Source: CAZOIA01 sp964579675 (GTDB lineage Bacteria > Planctomycetota > Phycisphaerae > UBA1845 > PWPN01). From it: a DNA stretch of 27,192 nucleotides. Positions 17,177-24,806 of the stretch are shown in pieces (the first letter of the stretch is position 1; each line of letters begins with the position of its first letter). Under the pieces are notes generated by a model. That model ran no database searches, was not told the DNA's origin, and was given only the letters and a program-made list of their open reading frames with translations. Where the stretch lies: assembly GCA_964579675.1 (NCBI GenBank), contig CAZOIA010000059.1:1-27192 (forward strand), in the 5' to 3' direction. A program made the position numbers and the translations under genes.

Positions 17177-18343
17177 ATGTTCCGAATCTCGTCACAACGG
17201 GCGGTCATCCGGGTCTGCGCCTGTCTGATCCTTGCCGCATCCCATGCGGCGGCCTGCCCCATTCCGGTTTTCCGACATGCGCTCGAGTTCTGGCCAACCG
17301 AGCGGTACGAGATTGTCGTGCTGCACCGCGGCCCGCTCGCCCCGGCGGACGAAACCGTCGTGTCAACGCTGCAGCGGGCTGATTCGCATGAAGTGACGTC
17401 CGCCAATCTGAGAGTTCGCACCATTGATCTGGCCGCGGACCCGGACGAACCCTTGACGCAACCGCTGGAGACGCAGCCGGCACAGGAGTTGCCCTGGATG
17501 ATCGTGCGCTATCCAGGCGCTGCGCAACCTCGCAGGCCCATCTGGTCCGGCCGGCTGCGCATGGCGGCGGCCCGGGCCCTGATCGATTCGCCCGTCCGCC
17601 GGGAGATCGCCCGCCGCACGCTCAGGGGAGAAACCGCGGTCTGGATTCTGCTCGAAAGCGGCGATCGCGAAAAGGACGACGCCGCGGCCGGACTCCTGCT
17701 GGCAACCCACAAAAAGATGCAGGAAGCACCCCAATTGCCTCTCCTGGAAGGTGACATCGGGCTCGAAGAACTCGGCTGGGACGCAGACCCCGAACCGGAA
17801 ACCTCGTTCTCTCTGGTGCGGTTAACTAGATCGGATGCCGCCGAGCAGATGTTGATCAAGATGCTGCGTCACGCCGCGGGAGAGCACGAGGACCCCACCG
17901 GGCCCATGATGTTTCCGGTCTTCGGCCGGGGCCGGGTGTTGTGTACTTTGGCCGCCGGCGACATCAACGAAAAGAATATCGAAACCGTGTACGAGTTTCT
18001 CACCGGCCCGTGCTCCTGCTACGCCCTGCAGTGCAACCCCGGCATGGCTCTCCTGATGTCGGCGAACTGGGACAATCTGCTGGCCGACGGCGTGGTGATC
18101 GACGAGGTCCTCCCACCGCCGGTGGGTGGCTCACGTGTGGTCTCGTTGCCCGCTGCCTTTGGATCCGAGTCCGCTGCCGGATCGCCGGTTGCAACAGGCG
18201 AGGCGGCCCTGGCCGCTCAGGCCGCCCGAAGTGTCCCCGGGAATCTTTCGGAGGTGCTCGTCCGGCGCACGCTCATCGTATTCGTGCTGGCCGTCGTGTC
18301 CGTGGCGGTTGCCGCCCTCTTGCTCAAGCTCAGGAAGCTATGA
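17177..18343 (+). CDS. Exported protein of unknown family with C-terminal membrane anchor
   Basis: I do not recognise the family. The 388-residue product has a signal peptide (1 to about 26, cleavage near SHAAAC) and a single C-terminal membrane helix (LIVFVLAVVSVAVAALLL) followed by basic KLRKL, so most of it should face the periplasm. The middle contains RRTLRGETAVWILLESGD and PVFGRGRVLCTLAAGDIN, strand-helix patterns that could belong to a thioredoxin-like or similar alpha/beta fold. Near residue 275 is a cysteine cluster, PCSCYALQCNPGM. The start lies two bases after the preceding stop; a longer frame from 17060 would overlap the propeller gene by 115 bases and is less likely. The next gene starts four bases after its stop, so it is part of a tight operon. 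Confidence 0.7.
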   Translation: MFRISSQRAVIRVCACLILAASHAAACPIPVFRHALEFWPTERYEIVVLHRGPLAPADETVVSTLQRADSHEVTSANLRVRTIDLAADPDEPLTQPLETQPAQELPWMIVRYPGAAQPRRPIWSGRLRMAAARALIDSPVRREIARRTLRGETAVWILLESGDREKDDAAAGLLLATHKKMQEAPQLPLLEGDIGLEELGWDADPEPETSFSLVRLTRSDAAEQMLIKMLRHAAGEHEDPTGPMMFPVFGRGRVLCTLAAGDINEKNIETVYEFLTGPCSCYALQCNPGMALLMSANWDNLLADGVVIDEVLPPPVGGSRVVSLPAAFGSESAAGSPVATGEAALAAQAARSVPGNLSEVLVRRTLIVFVLAVVSVAVAALLLKLRKL

Positions 18344-18347
18344 CGAA

Positions 18348-19586
18348 ATGGTTCGATTCAATCACCCTCGTCTCGAGGGCCTGATAGCGGTTCTGCTTGC
18401 CGTGATTACGGTGACCGCCAGTTGTGGATGCCGTGCCGGGGAGAAGGGCCGAGCCTGGGTGCGCCATACGATCGACGACTCCTCCCGGGGGGCGGACGGG
18501 GTTCGACTGGCCGATGCGAACGGCGATGGATTGCTGGACATCGCCACCGGCTGGGAAGAAGGCGGGCAGGTCCGCGTCTATCTCAACCCGGGGGGCCGGC
18601 GGTCGGGGGACAAGTGGCCGGCGGTCACGGTCGGCGACGTCGGCTCACCTGAAGATGCGGTTCTGGCGGATCTGGATGGCGACGGCGCAATGGACGTGGT
18701 GAGCTGTTGCCAGGGCAGGGTCAAGAGCATGTATATCCACTGGGCCCCTGCCGACAGGACGAGATACCTGGTGCCGGAGGCGTGGGAAACACAGGTCCTG
18801 CCCGCGGCTGCGGGCGTGACCCGCTGGATGTTCTGTCTGCCGCTGCAGATTGACGGCATGAACGGGCTCGATCTGCTCGCAGGATCGAAGAAACCGAACG
18901 CCCGGATCGGATGGTTCGAGGCGCCGGCCGATCCTCGTCACCTTGCCGGCTGGAAGTGGCATCTCATCTGCGATGCCGGCTGGACCATGTCGCTGGTCGC
19001 CGCAGACATGGACGCCGACGGCGATCTGGACATGGTGGTCTCCGACCGCAAGGGACCGACGCGGGGATGCCGCTGGCTGGAGAACCCCGGTCCCGGCCCG
19101 GCGCAGCAGCGGCCGTGGAACGTGCACCTGATCGGGGCCGCCGATAAAGAAGTGATGTTTCTTGCCCTGGCCGATCTGGACCGGGACGGCCGCCTCGACG
19201 TGCTGGCCGCCACCCGGGGGCGGGAACTGATCTATCTGTGCCGCAAGAAGAACAAGCCGCCGACATGGGAAAGCCTCACCATCGGGCTCCCTCCCGGTGC
19301 CGGCACCGCGAAAAGCGTCCATGTCGCCGACGTCAACCTGGACGGCCGGCCCGACATTGTCTTCACCTGCGAGAAGGCCGAGGGTAAGTCCGGGGTCATG
19401 TGGATGTCCTACCGCCGGGCGGTCACCGACCGGGTGTGGGATGCCCATGACGTCAGCGGACCGGAGGGTGCCAAGTATGATCTCGTCAGGCTGCTCGACC
19501 TGGACGGTGATCAAGACCTGGACGTGATCACGTGCGAGGAGGGACGCAACCTGGGCGTTGTCTGGTATGAGAACCCGACGCGCTGA
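18348..19586 (+). CDS. FG-GAP/VCBS-repeat lipoprotein
   Basis: A lipoprotein signal runs to TASC, giving an acylated cysteine at about residue 26. The mature part has at least six calcium-loop motifs of the DxDxDGxxD type, starting at D56 (DANGDGLLD) and including DLDGDGAMD, DMDADGDLD, DLDRDGRLD, DVNLDGRPD and DLDGDQDLD near residue 384. Such repeats form integrin-alpha-like beta-propellers that bind calcium and often ligands or partner proteins at the cell surface. At 412 residues it would make one propeller. The longer frame from 18126 lies inside the preceding gene; the ATG at 18348 directly precedes the signal peptide. It is the third gene of the operon with the methyltransferase-propeller protein, which suggests a shared envelope function. 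Confidence 0.85.
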   Translation: MVRFNHPRLEGLIAVLLAVITVTASCGCRAGEKGRAWVRHTIDDSSRGADGVRLADANGDGLLDIATGWEEGGQVRVYLNPGGRRSGDKWPAVTVGDVGSPEDAVLADLDGDGAMDVVSCCQGRVKSMYIHWAPADRTRYLVPEAWETQVLPAAAGVTRWMFCLPLQIDGMNGLDLLAGSKKPNARIGWFEAPADPRHLAGWKWHLICDAGWTMSLVAADMDADGDLDMVVSDRKGPTRGCRWLENPGPGPAQQRPWNVHLIGAADKEVMFLALADLDRDGRLDVLAATRGRELIYLCRKKNKPPTWESLTIGLPPGAGTAKSVHVADVNLDGRPDIVFTCEKAEGKSGVMWMSYRRAVTDRVWDAHDVSGPEGAKYDLVRLLDLDGDQDLDVITCEEGRNLGVVWYENPTR

Positions 19587-19614
19587 TTGTGTGGCCGGCG
19601 GTGGCCGGTATAAT
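19587..19614 (+). promoter_or_regulatory. Candidate promoter of the TetR gene, near-leaderless
   Basis: TATAAT at 19609-19614 ends eight bases before the ATG at 19623. TTGTGT at 19587-19592 could be the -35 box with a 16-base spacer. A start about seven bases after the -10 would fall at 19621-19623, so the mRNA would have no or almost no leader. No Shine-Dalgarno sequence precedes the ATG. Confidence 0.55.
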
Positions 19615-19622
19615 CCGCGAAC

Positions 19623-20228
19623 ATGGCGAGGATGAAGGCCCAGGCCCGCCGGAAACAGTTGCTCGAATCCGCGGCCAGGTGCTTTGCCAAGTACGGATAC
19701 CGGGGAACCACGACCGCCAGGATTGCCGCGGAAGCCGACGTCTCCGAGCCGACCATCTATCGGCACTTCAGGAACAAGCAGGACCTGTTCATCGCCCTGA
19801 TCGATAGAGTGGGCCAGGACGTGTTCAAGAACTGGCAGGAAGCGGCACGCCAGGCCCGGACCCCGCTCGAGAAGCTCCAGGTCCTGATGTATCGCAACCC
19901 GGCCACGGCGGACCCCTGGACCGCCAGCGTGTACCAACTCCTCTTCCACGCCTCGACGGAGGTTTCCGAGCCGGCGATCCAGGAAGCGATCCGCGATCAC
20001 TACGAGCGTTACGTTCGATCGCTGGCAACGGTCATGTCCGAAGCCCAGGCCGCCGGTCAGATCCGCAGGGACGTCCCCGCCGAATGGCTGGCCTGGCAGA
20101 TCATTCACGCCGCAGTGGGGTTCGCGACCATCAGACCGTTGAACATCCCCAGTCATGCGAATCTGGAATTCGTGCAGGGGACGATCCACCTGTTGATCGA
20201 GCTGTTGACCCGCAACGTGAACCCGTGA
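19623..20228 (+). CDS. TetR/AcrR-family transcriptional regulator
   Basis: The 201-residue protein has the standard TetR layout: an N-terminal DNA-binding helix-turn-helix (about residues 9-56, with TTTARIAAEADVSEPTIYRHF as the core) and a helical ligand-binding and dimerisation region. It would act as a cytoplasmic homodimer repressor released by a small molecule. The ligand cannot be read. It is followed by the LON-domain gene, whose own promoter overlaps its stop codon. The ATG at 19623 is chosen because TATAAT lies immediately upstream; the ATG at codon 4 is a less likely alternative. Possible targets are its own promoter and the neighbouring envelope genes, but no clear operator palindrome was identified at the promoter. 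Confidence 0.93.
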   Translation: MARMKAQARRKQLLESAARCFAKYGYRGTTTARIAAEADVSEPTIYRHFRNKQDLFIALIDRVGQDVFKNWQEAARQARTPLEKLQVLMYRNPATADPWTASVYQLLFHASTEVSEPAIQEAIRDHYERYVRSLATVMSEAQAAGQIRRDVPAEWLAWQIIHAAVGFATIRPLNIPSHANLEFVQGTIHLLIELLTRNVNP

Positions 20229-20253
20229 CACCCGGCCTGCGATCGCATATAAT
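20225..20253 (+). promoter_or_regulatory. Strong candidate sigma70-type promoter of the LON-domain gene, near-leaderless
   Basis: GTGACA (20225-20230, five of six to TTGACA) and a perfect TATAAT (20248-20253) are separated by exactly 17 bases. The -35 box overlaps the TetR stop codon. The start should fall near 20260, about four bases before the ATG at 20264. No ribosome binding site is visible. Confidence 0.65.
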
Positions 20254-20263
20254 AGATGATGGT

Positions 20264-20965
20264 ATGTCCGCGGGCACTGATATACCCTCACTCACGGATC
20301 CGGTCGGGGTGTTTCCCTTGCCGAACGCCGTTCTCTTTCCGGGGGCGACCCTGCCGCTCCAGGTCCATGAGGCACGATACCGGGCCATGGTCCGCGACGC
20401 CCTGACGGACGACGCGGTCATTGCCATTGCCCTGCTCCGTCCGGGTTTCGAACCCTACTACTACACCAACCTGGCGGAGATCCACCCCGTCGTTTGCGTG
20501 GGCAGGATCCGGGAGTACGTGCAGATCCCCGACGGCCGGTTATTAATAAACCTGCTCGGGTTGTGTAGGGCCCGAGTGCGGCAGGAGGACCCCAGCGGCG
20601 AGTATAGCAATGCGATGCTCGATCCGATGGTCCGGCCGGAAAGCGGGATCGAAGTGGACGGGGAATACGCAGCACGAGAAGCCTTCCGGATGACGCTCGG
20701 CTCTCCCGCTTTTGATGATACCGAGCAGATCGAGAGCATCCGCGCTCTGGCCAACGGCACCTCCCCGCTCGGCAGGATCGTGGACACGATCGCCTCGTAC
20801 CTGCTGCCCACCGATGCGGTCGAGGTCAAGCAGCGGATGCTGGAGGAGATGAACGTCCTGCGACGAGCGGCAACGCTATCGAGCGAGCTTAGGACCCTGC
20901 ACCAGATGCTCGAGATGCGTCAAGAGAGCCGAGGCAAATGGCCCCGCTTCGGGTCGATGAACTAG
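20264..20965 (+). CDS. LON peptidase substrate-binding domain protein
   Basis: This 233-residue protein matches the N-terminal domain of Lon (PUA-like beta fold plus helices) without the ATPase or protease parts. The family start is clear: VGVFPLPNAVLFPGATLPLQVHEARYR, then IALLRPG and IHPVVCVGRI, with a helical C-terminal part (VEVKQRMLEEMNVLRRA). Free-standing forms are widespread, and their role is poorly known; substrate recognition or a nucleic-acid link has been suggested. It should be cytoplasmic. The ATG at 20264 is chosen because the domain begins within 15 residues and the promoter lies just upstream; the frame is open further back inside the TetR gene, but that would give an implausible tail. 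Confidence 0.88.
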   Translation: MSAGTDIPSLTDPVGVFPLPNAVLFPGATLPLQVHEARYRAMVRDALTDDAVIAIALLRPGFEPYYYTNLAEIHPVVCVGRIREYVQIPDGRLLINLLGLCRARVRQEDPSGEYSNAMLDPMVRPESGIEVDGEYAAREAFRMTLGSPAFDDTEQIESIRALANGTSPLGRIVDTIASYLLPTDAVEVKQRMLEEMNVLRRAATLSSELRTLHQMLEMRQESRGKWPRFGSMN

Positions 20966-21026
20966 CGAGCCGGCTCGTCCCCGAGCCGGTTTCCCCATCT
21001 TGCGAGCCGGCTCGTCCCCGAGCCGG
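20965..21026. repeat. Duplicated 25-bp hairpin repeat, likely bidirectional terminator
   Basis: An identical 25-base unit occurs at 20965-20989 and 21002-21026, 12 bases apart. Each contains the perfect hairpin CCGGCTCG-TCCC-CGAGCCGG (stem eight, loop four) and the palindrome GAGCCGGCTC. It fills the gap between two convergent genes, where a terminator for both would be expected. Only TTT follows the first copy, so a classical T-tract is lacking. A third partial arm (CGGGCG...CGCCCG, 21036-21053) continues into the end of the minus-strand gene. Confidence 0.8.
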
Positions 21027-21030
21027 GTCA

Positions 21031-21849
21031 TTACCCGGGCGCGGAATCGCCCGGCTCGCCACCCTGCGATCTCATCCGGCCGCCGTCTCCCGTTACTCTG
21101 GCGATCGCCCGGTTCGCCATGACCCCGATGATCCCTACGACAACAAGCAGGGTCACGATGCCCCCGACGAAGAACCACGTCTGGCTGGACTTGGAGAAGT
21201 CCAACTCGGATCCCGTTGCCCCGATGAGGACTGCCACCACCGTGCGCGGTGCAATGCCCAGGAGCGTGCCGAGCAGGTACGTGAGCGGTCGGACCCGGCA
21301 CGCGGCCATCACGAGGTTGGTGATGGCGAACGGTGAGTTCGGCGGCACCCTCAGCAGAGTGACGATCAGCAGGGCCTTGGCGGTGCCGCTGCGGATCATG
21401 GTGTCGTAGACCGCCTTCCATTTCGGCTGTTCCTCGACGAGCTGGACGACGCGGTTGCCCGAAGCCCGCCGGGCGATGACGTAACCGATCGATGCAGCCC
21501 CCAGGATGCCGCCCAGGGCCGCTACCGTTCCCGTGGTCAGGCCGAACGCCCAACCGGCCAACACCGCCTGGGCGTAAGTAGGCAGCAGGGCCAGTCCCGC
21601 CAGCACCGCAAAGCCCAGCACATAGAGGAGGATGCCGGTTTCGCCGTGAGACTGCAGCCAGGGGCCCGACCACTTCAACGACCCCAGCAGCACAAACCCG
21701 CCAATCGCCGGAAAACTGGCCGCGATAACCGCCAGGGGCGCTACAGGTCCCAGCCGACGCAAGACCGTCTTGACGTCTCGCGGACCGCTGACGGGCGCGT
21801 AATCCCCGCCCGGCGCCTTGTCTGACCCGCGCGGATCACCGGCTTCCAT
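21031..21849 (-). CDS. TVP38/TMEM64 (VTT-domain, DedA-like) membrane protein
   Basis: The 272-residue inner-membrane protein carries the VTT domain found in TVP38/TMEM64 and DedA relatives, thought to act in lipid scrambling or undecaprenyl-phosphate and other membrane homeostasis. Family marks are the LLPTYAQAVLAGWAFG re-entrant-type segment, the following glycine-rich GGILGAASIGYVIARRASG, and LLRVPPNSPFAITN. About five to six hydrophobic segments are seen. It starts with a hydrophilic 25-residue cytoplasmic tail. The ATG at 21849 lies 14 bases inside the end of the serine protease gene, which implies co-transcription and coupled translation. No ligand or partner is known from the sequence. 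Confidence 0.85.
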   Translation of the reverse strand: MEAGDPRGSDKAPGGDYAPVSGPRDVKTVLRRLGPVAPLAVIAASFPAIGGFVLLGSLKWSGPWLQSHGETGILLYVLGFAVLAGLALLPTYAQAVLAGWAFGLTTGTVAALGGILGAASIGYVIARRASGNRVVQLVEEQPKWKAVYDTMIRSGTAKALLIVTLLRVPPNSPFAITNLVMAACRVRPLTYLLGTLLGIAPRTVVAVLIGATGSELDFSKSSQTWFFVGGIVTLLVVVGIIGVMANRAIARVTGDGGRMRSQGGEPGDSAPG

Positions 21850-24709
21850 AATTTCTCCTGGACTGCAGGCGCGATAACATCAGGAAACCCACGGCAAGAC
21901 CGATCAGACAGAAGGGATCGATGATCCCGCAGCGGTTCGGAACCTTGAGTGATACGTCAACGGTGGCGCCGTCCACGTCGATCTGGCCGGTGCGGGTGCC
22001 GGCACAAAGCCAGGTTCGATCGACCGTGACCGTAACCGTGCATCTGTCGGAGGGCCCGGAACTCAAACCGCTGGCCGGGCTGACCGAGATCCAACTCTGG
22101 TTGGGGATTATGTCGAACGCCCAGTTGCCTAGTGTTGCATTGTAGGCCTGGAACGTGAGCGAGGTGCCATCGTCGGCGAAGTCCAGGTAGCCCGGCTCGC
22201 AGACTTTCTGGGGAGCGGGCGGCGTTCCGGCGGTGGTGAACTCCCAAACGGGCCCGGCGGAGGGTCCACACCCGGTGCGAGCGACTATCTGCCAGCAATA
22301 GGTGGTGCCGCTCAGCAGTCGCGAGGCGGTCCAGGTGGGCGAGATGCTTGTGCCCATGTACTGCAGGTCGTTGCACGGGCCGAGGTAAACGTCATACTCC
22401 AGCTCCGCCATCTGGTTCACGAAGGCGGTGGTGCGAGTGACAGCCTCCCCGCCGCAGGCGTCGTCCGGGCACCTTCGCGACACGAGGCAATCATCGGGCG
22501 GGGGCAGGGTGGCGAAGTCGTCCTCGCCGCGGACCAGGATCCCTTCGACGATCAAGGTGCTGGCACTGAAGACGGCCGATCCGGAATTGCCGCCGTAGGT
22601 GTCAAGGTTGGCGGTGAAGTAGGGATCGAGCGCGTTATCGCGGACGTTGGCGCCGCCGGCGTATTTCCTCGGGAGCCCGACCGGATGTCCGATGACCACG
22701 AGCGGCTCTTCATCGGACACCTTGCCAGTGGTGCGATAAACGAGGGGGGCGTGCCCGGTGACCTGGCGGTCCAGTCGGATCAGGCCCCAATCCGCGTCGG
22801 CCACTTCCCGGGCGATGATGTCCCGGCAGAAGTAGACGTCGGACGCTTCGATCGTCAGGACCGGCGTGTTGGCATCGCGCATCGTGAACCCGAACACAAA
22901 GGCGGTGTCGGCACATTCTCCCGCGTCCGTGATGCAGTGGCCGGCCGTGGCAATGATGTCGGCCCCGACCAGGAACCCGGAGCAGAAAGCCGGGTTGGGC
23001 TGATCGCGGAACGGCTCGCTCGGGCAGACATCGAGAGTGTCGCCGAAAGTGACCGACGCCAGTGAATACGTCCCGTCTCCGTTGTCGGTGAGGTCTCCGA
23101 TGTCGATGAGGGCCACGGTCGAGTCACCGACCCGCAAAAGGTCGGGGTCGCTCACCTGATACTCGTCGAGTCGGTCGTCGTCTCCGTAGATCACCTTCGG
23201 CCTGGAGGCACCTTCGGCGACGAGGGCCCGGCGGCGGGCCGCGTTTGTCTCGGAGACTTCGTTCCATGACAGCACGGTATCCGCGGGGACATCAACCGCC
23301 CCGTCCGCCGGTTGGGGCGAAGTCGGGGCGTCGGCCAGGACACAGCAGTCAAAGTCGAATTCGAAGTCCAGGTTCCCCCCGCCAGGAGTGTCGTACTGCG
23401 TGACCTCGATCAGCAGCGGGACATCCGCCTCGACAACAAGGTCGCGTATCGCTGACTGGAGGTCGCAACTGTCGTCGTTGCAGGCGATCTCGGTCAGCTC
23501 ACCGCAGGTCCCGGTGTAGACGGTCAGGACGGTGTCGTAGTCGCTGCCGCAGGTGCTGATGTCGGCCAGACCGTGGCGGGCGGGGGTGTAGGTGTACCAG
23601 ACGCTGTTGGCGTTGGCGGCCAGCCCGTCGTACGTGCAGGATTGAAGCGGATCGCCAGCGTCTGTGGTCGCTTGCGTCGTATCCAGCAGCGGCGGGTCGA
23701 AGGGCACGGCCTCGATGACGACCGCATCGGGGCAATGGTCGTTGACCAGTTCTGCCCCGGGCGGGGCCCCGCCGCACTGGAAGTCGAGGTGCAACGCCAG
23801 GTTGCCGCCCCCGGGAGAACCGTAATCGGTGACCTCGATCAGCAGCGGGTCGCCCACCTCGACAACAAGGTCCCGTATCTCCGACTGAAGGGAGCAACTG
23901 TCGTCGTTGCAGGCGATCTCGGTCAAGTTGTCGCACGTCCCGGTGTAGACGGCGAGGACGGTGTCGTAGCTGCTGCCACATGTGCTGACCTCGAGCAAGC
24001 CGCGGCAGGAAGGGGTATAGGTGTACCAGACACTGTTCGAGTTGACATTGGACGTGCAGGACTGGAGCGGGTCGCCGGGATCGGTCGTCGCCTGGGTGGT
24101 GTCCAGTGCTGGCGGATCATAGGGCACGGAGGCGATCACCGTCGGGCTGGCGCACGGGTCGTTGGCCACGCCCGCAATCTCAAGTTCCGCGACCGTGATG
24201 TCGTACGAGCAGTCGGCCTGTCCGCCGCCCTGGTCGTCGCAACTGCCAATGAACCCGGGATAGGTCCGCGCCTTCACGTAATGGACGCCCGAGTAGGTGG
24301 CCGTCCAGACGAGGCGCGAGGCCCACGGTTCGTTGCCCCCGTCGTCGTCGGTGTCCAGGAAGGTGCAGGCATCGTCGTAGATCTCCAGGACGGTATCGGC
24401 GTTGCTGCCCCGGAGATTGGCAGTCTGAACGCACACGACCTGGTCCTGCTGAAGCGTCAGGCTCAGCCAGTCGACGTCGCCGTTGACGTGGATGGTATGG
24501 GTTTGCGTGGCGTCGAGGTCGATTGGGGTCGCGCTTGCCGGGAGGTTGTCCGGTTCATAAGGGTCGGCGTCCATTTTGCCGCCGGGGCCGGGCTCCTGTG
24601 TTTCCGGGCCCGGTTTGTGTGCGGCAGCAACCTGAAACGGGATGCAGACAGCGGCAAACAAGGTCAGCATCGACATGCCCCCCGCCACTGTCCGATGCTT
24701 GTGCGCCAC
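21836..24709 (-). CDS. Secreted trypsin/V8-like serine protease with nested FN3, duplicated repeats and BACON-like domain
   Basis: The 957-residue protein (GTG numbering) has a signal peptide ending near QVAAA. Domains in order: a PPC-like beta-sandwich (about 40-150), two tandem copies of a 143-residue module (about 175-455), and the first half of an FN3-like domain (about 460-485). A trypsin-like protease follows, with H591 in TAGHC, D640 in DADWGLI and S709 in GNSGSA. The second FN3 half resumes at about 772-826 (YDVYLGP...WEFTTAG). A BACON-like domain (about 835-925, SWISVSPASG) and a hydrophobic C-terminal helix with RRNYGSR complete it. GTG at 24709 is chosen because GGAAGGG lies seven bases upstream; an ATG at 24784 gives a poorer N-terminus. 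Cleavage of peptides outside the cell is inferred; the substrate is unknown. Confidence 0.82.
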   Translation of the reverse strand: MAHKHRTVAGGMSMLTLFAAVCIPFQVAAAHKPGPETQEPGPGGKMDADPYEPDNLPASATPIDLDATQTHTIHVNGDVDWLSLTLQQDQVVCVQTANLRGSNADTVLEIYDDACTFLDTDDDGGNEPWASRLVWTATYSGVHYVKARTYPGFIGSCDDQGGGQADCSYDITVAELEIAGVANDPCASPTVIASVPYDPPALDTTQATTDPGDPLQSCTSNVNSNSVWYTYTPSCRGLLEVSTCGSSYDTVLAVYTGTCDNLTEIACNDDSCSLQSEIRDLVVEVGDPLLIEVTDYGSPGGGNLALHLDFQCGGAPPGAELVNDHCPDAVVIEAVPFDPPLLDTTQATTDAGDPLQSCTYDGLAANANSVWYTYTPARHGLADISTCGSDYDTVLTVYTGTCGELTEIACNDDSCDLQSAIRDLVVEADVPLLIEVTQYDTPGGGNLDFEFDFDCCVLADAPTSPQPADGAVDVPADTVLSWNEVSETNAARRRALVAEGASRPKVIYGDDDRLDEYQVSDPDLLRVGDSTVALIDIGDLTDNGDGTYSLASVTFGDTLDVCPSEPFRDQPNPAFCSGFLVGADIIATAGHCITDAGECADTAFVFGFTMRDANTPVLTIEASDVYFCRDIIAREVADADWGLIRLDRQVTGHAPLVYRTTGKVSDEEPLVVIGHPVGLPRKYAGGANVRDNALDPYFTANLDTYGGNSGSAVFSASTLIVEGILVRGEDDFATLPPPDDCLVSRRCPDDACGGEAVTRTTAFVNQMAELEYDVYLGPCNDLQYMGTSISPTWTASRLLSGTTYCWQIVARTGCGPSAGPVWEFTTAGTPPAPQKVCEPGYLDFADDGTSLTFQAYNATLGNWAFDIIPNQSWISVSPASGLSSGPSDRCTVTVTVDRTWLCAGTRTGQIDVDGATVDVSLKVPNRCGIIDPFCLIGLAVGFLMLSRLQSRRNYGSR

Positions 24710-24806
24710 GTAATAACCCTTCCCAGTCAGGTTCCGATTCGTCGCTTCCGCGGGCAGGTTAGGCTGCTTTCCCCCCGGCTTCAAGCGGGAGCCAGGCGTG
24801 GGCGGG

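Noticed and set aside
18645..20291. A 548-codon minus-strand frame spanning the FG-GAP and TetR genes
   Set aside because: It crosses two well-supported plus-strand genes and shows no domain.
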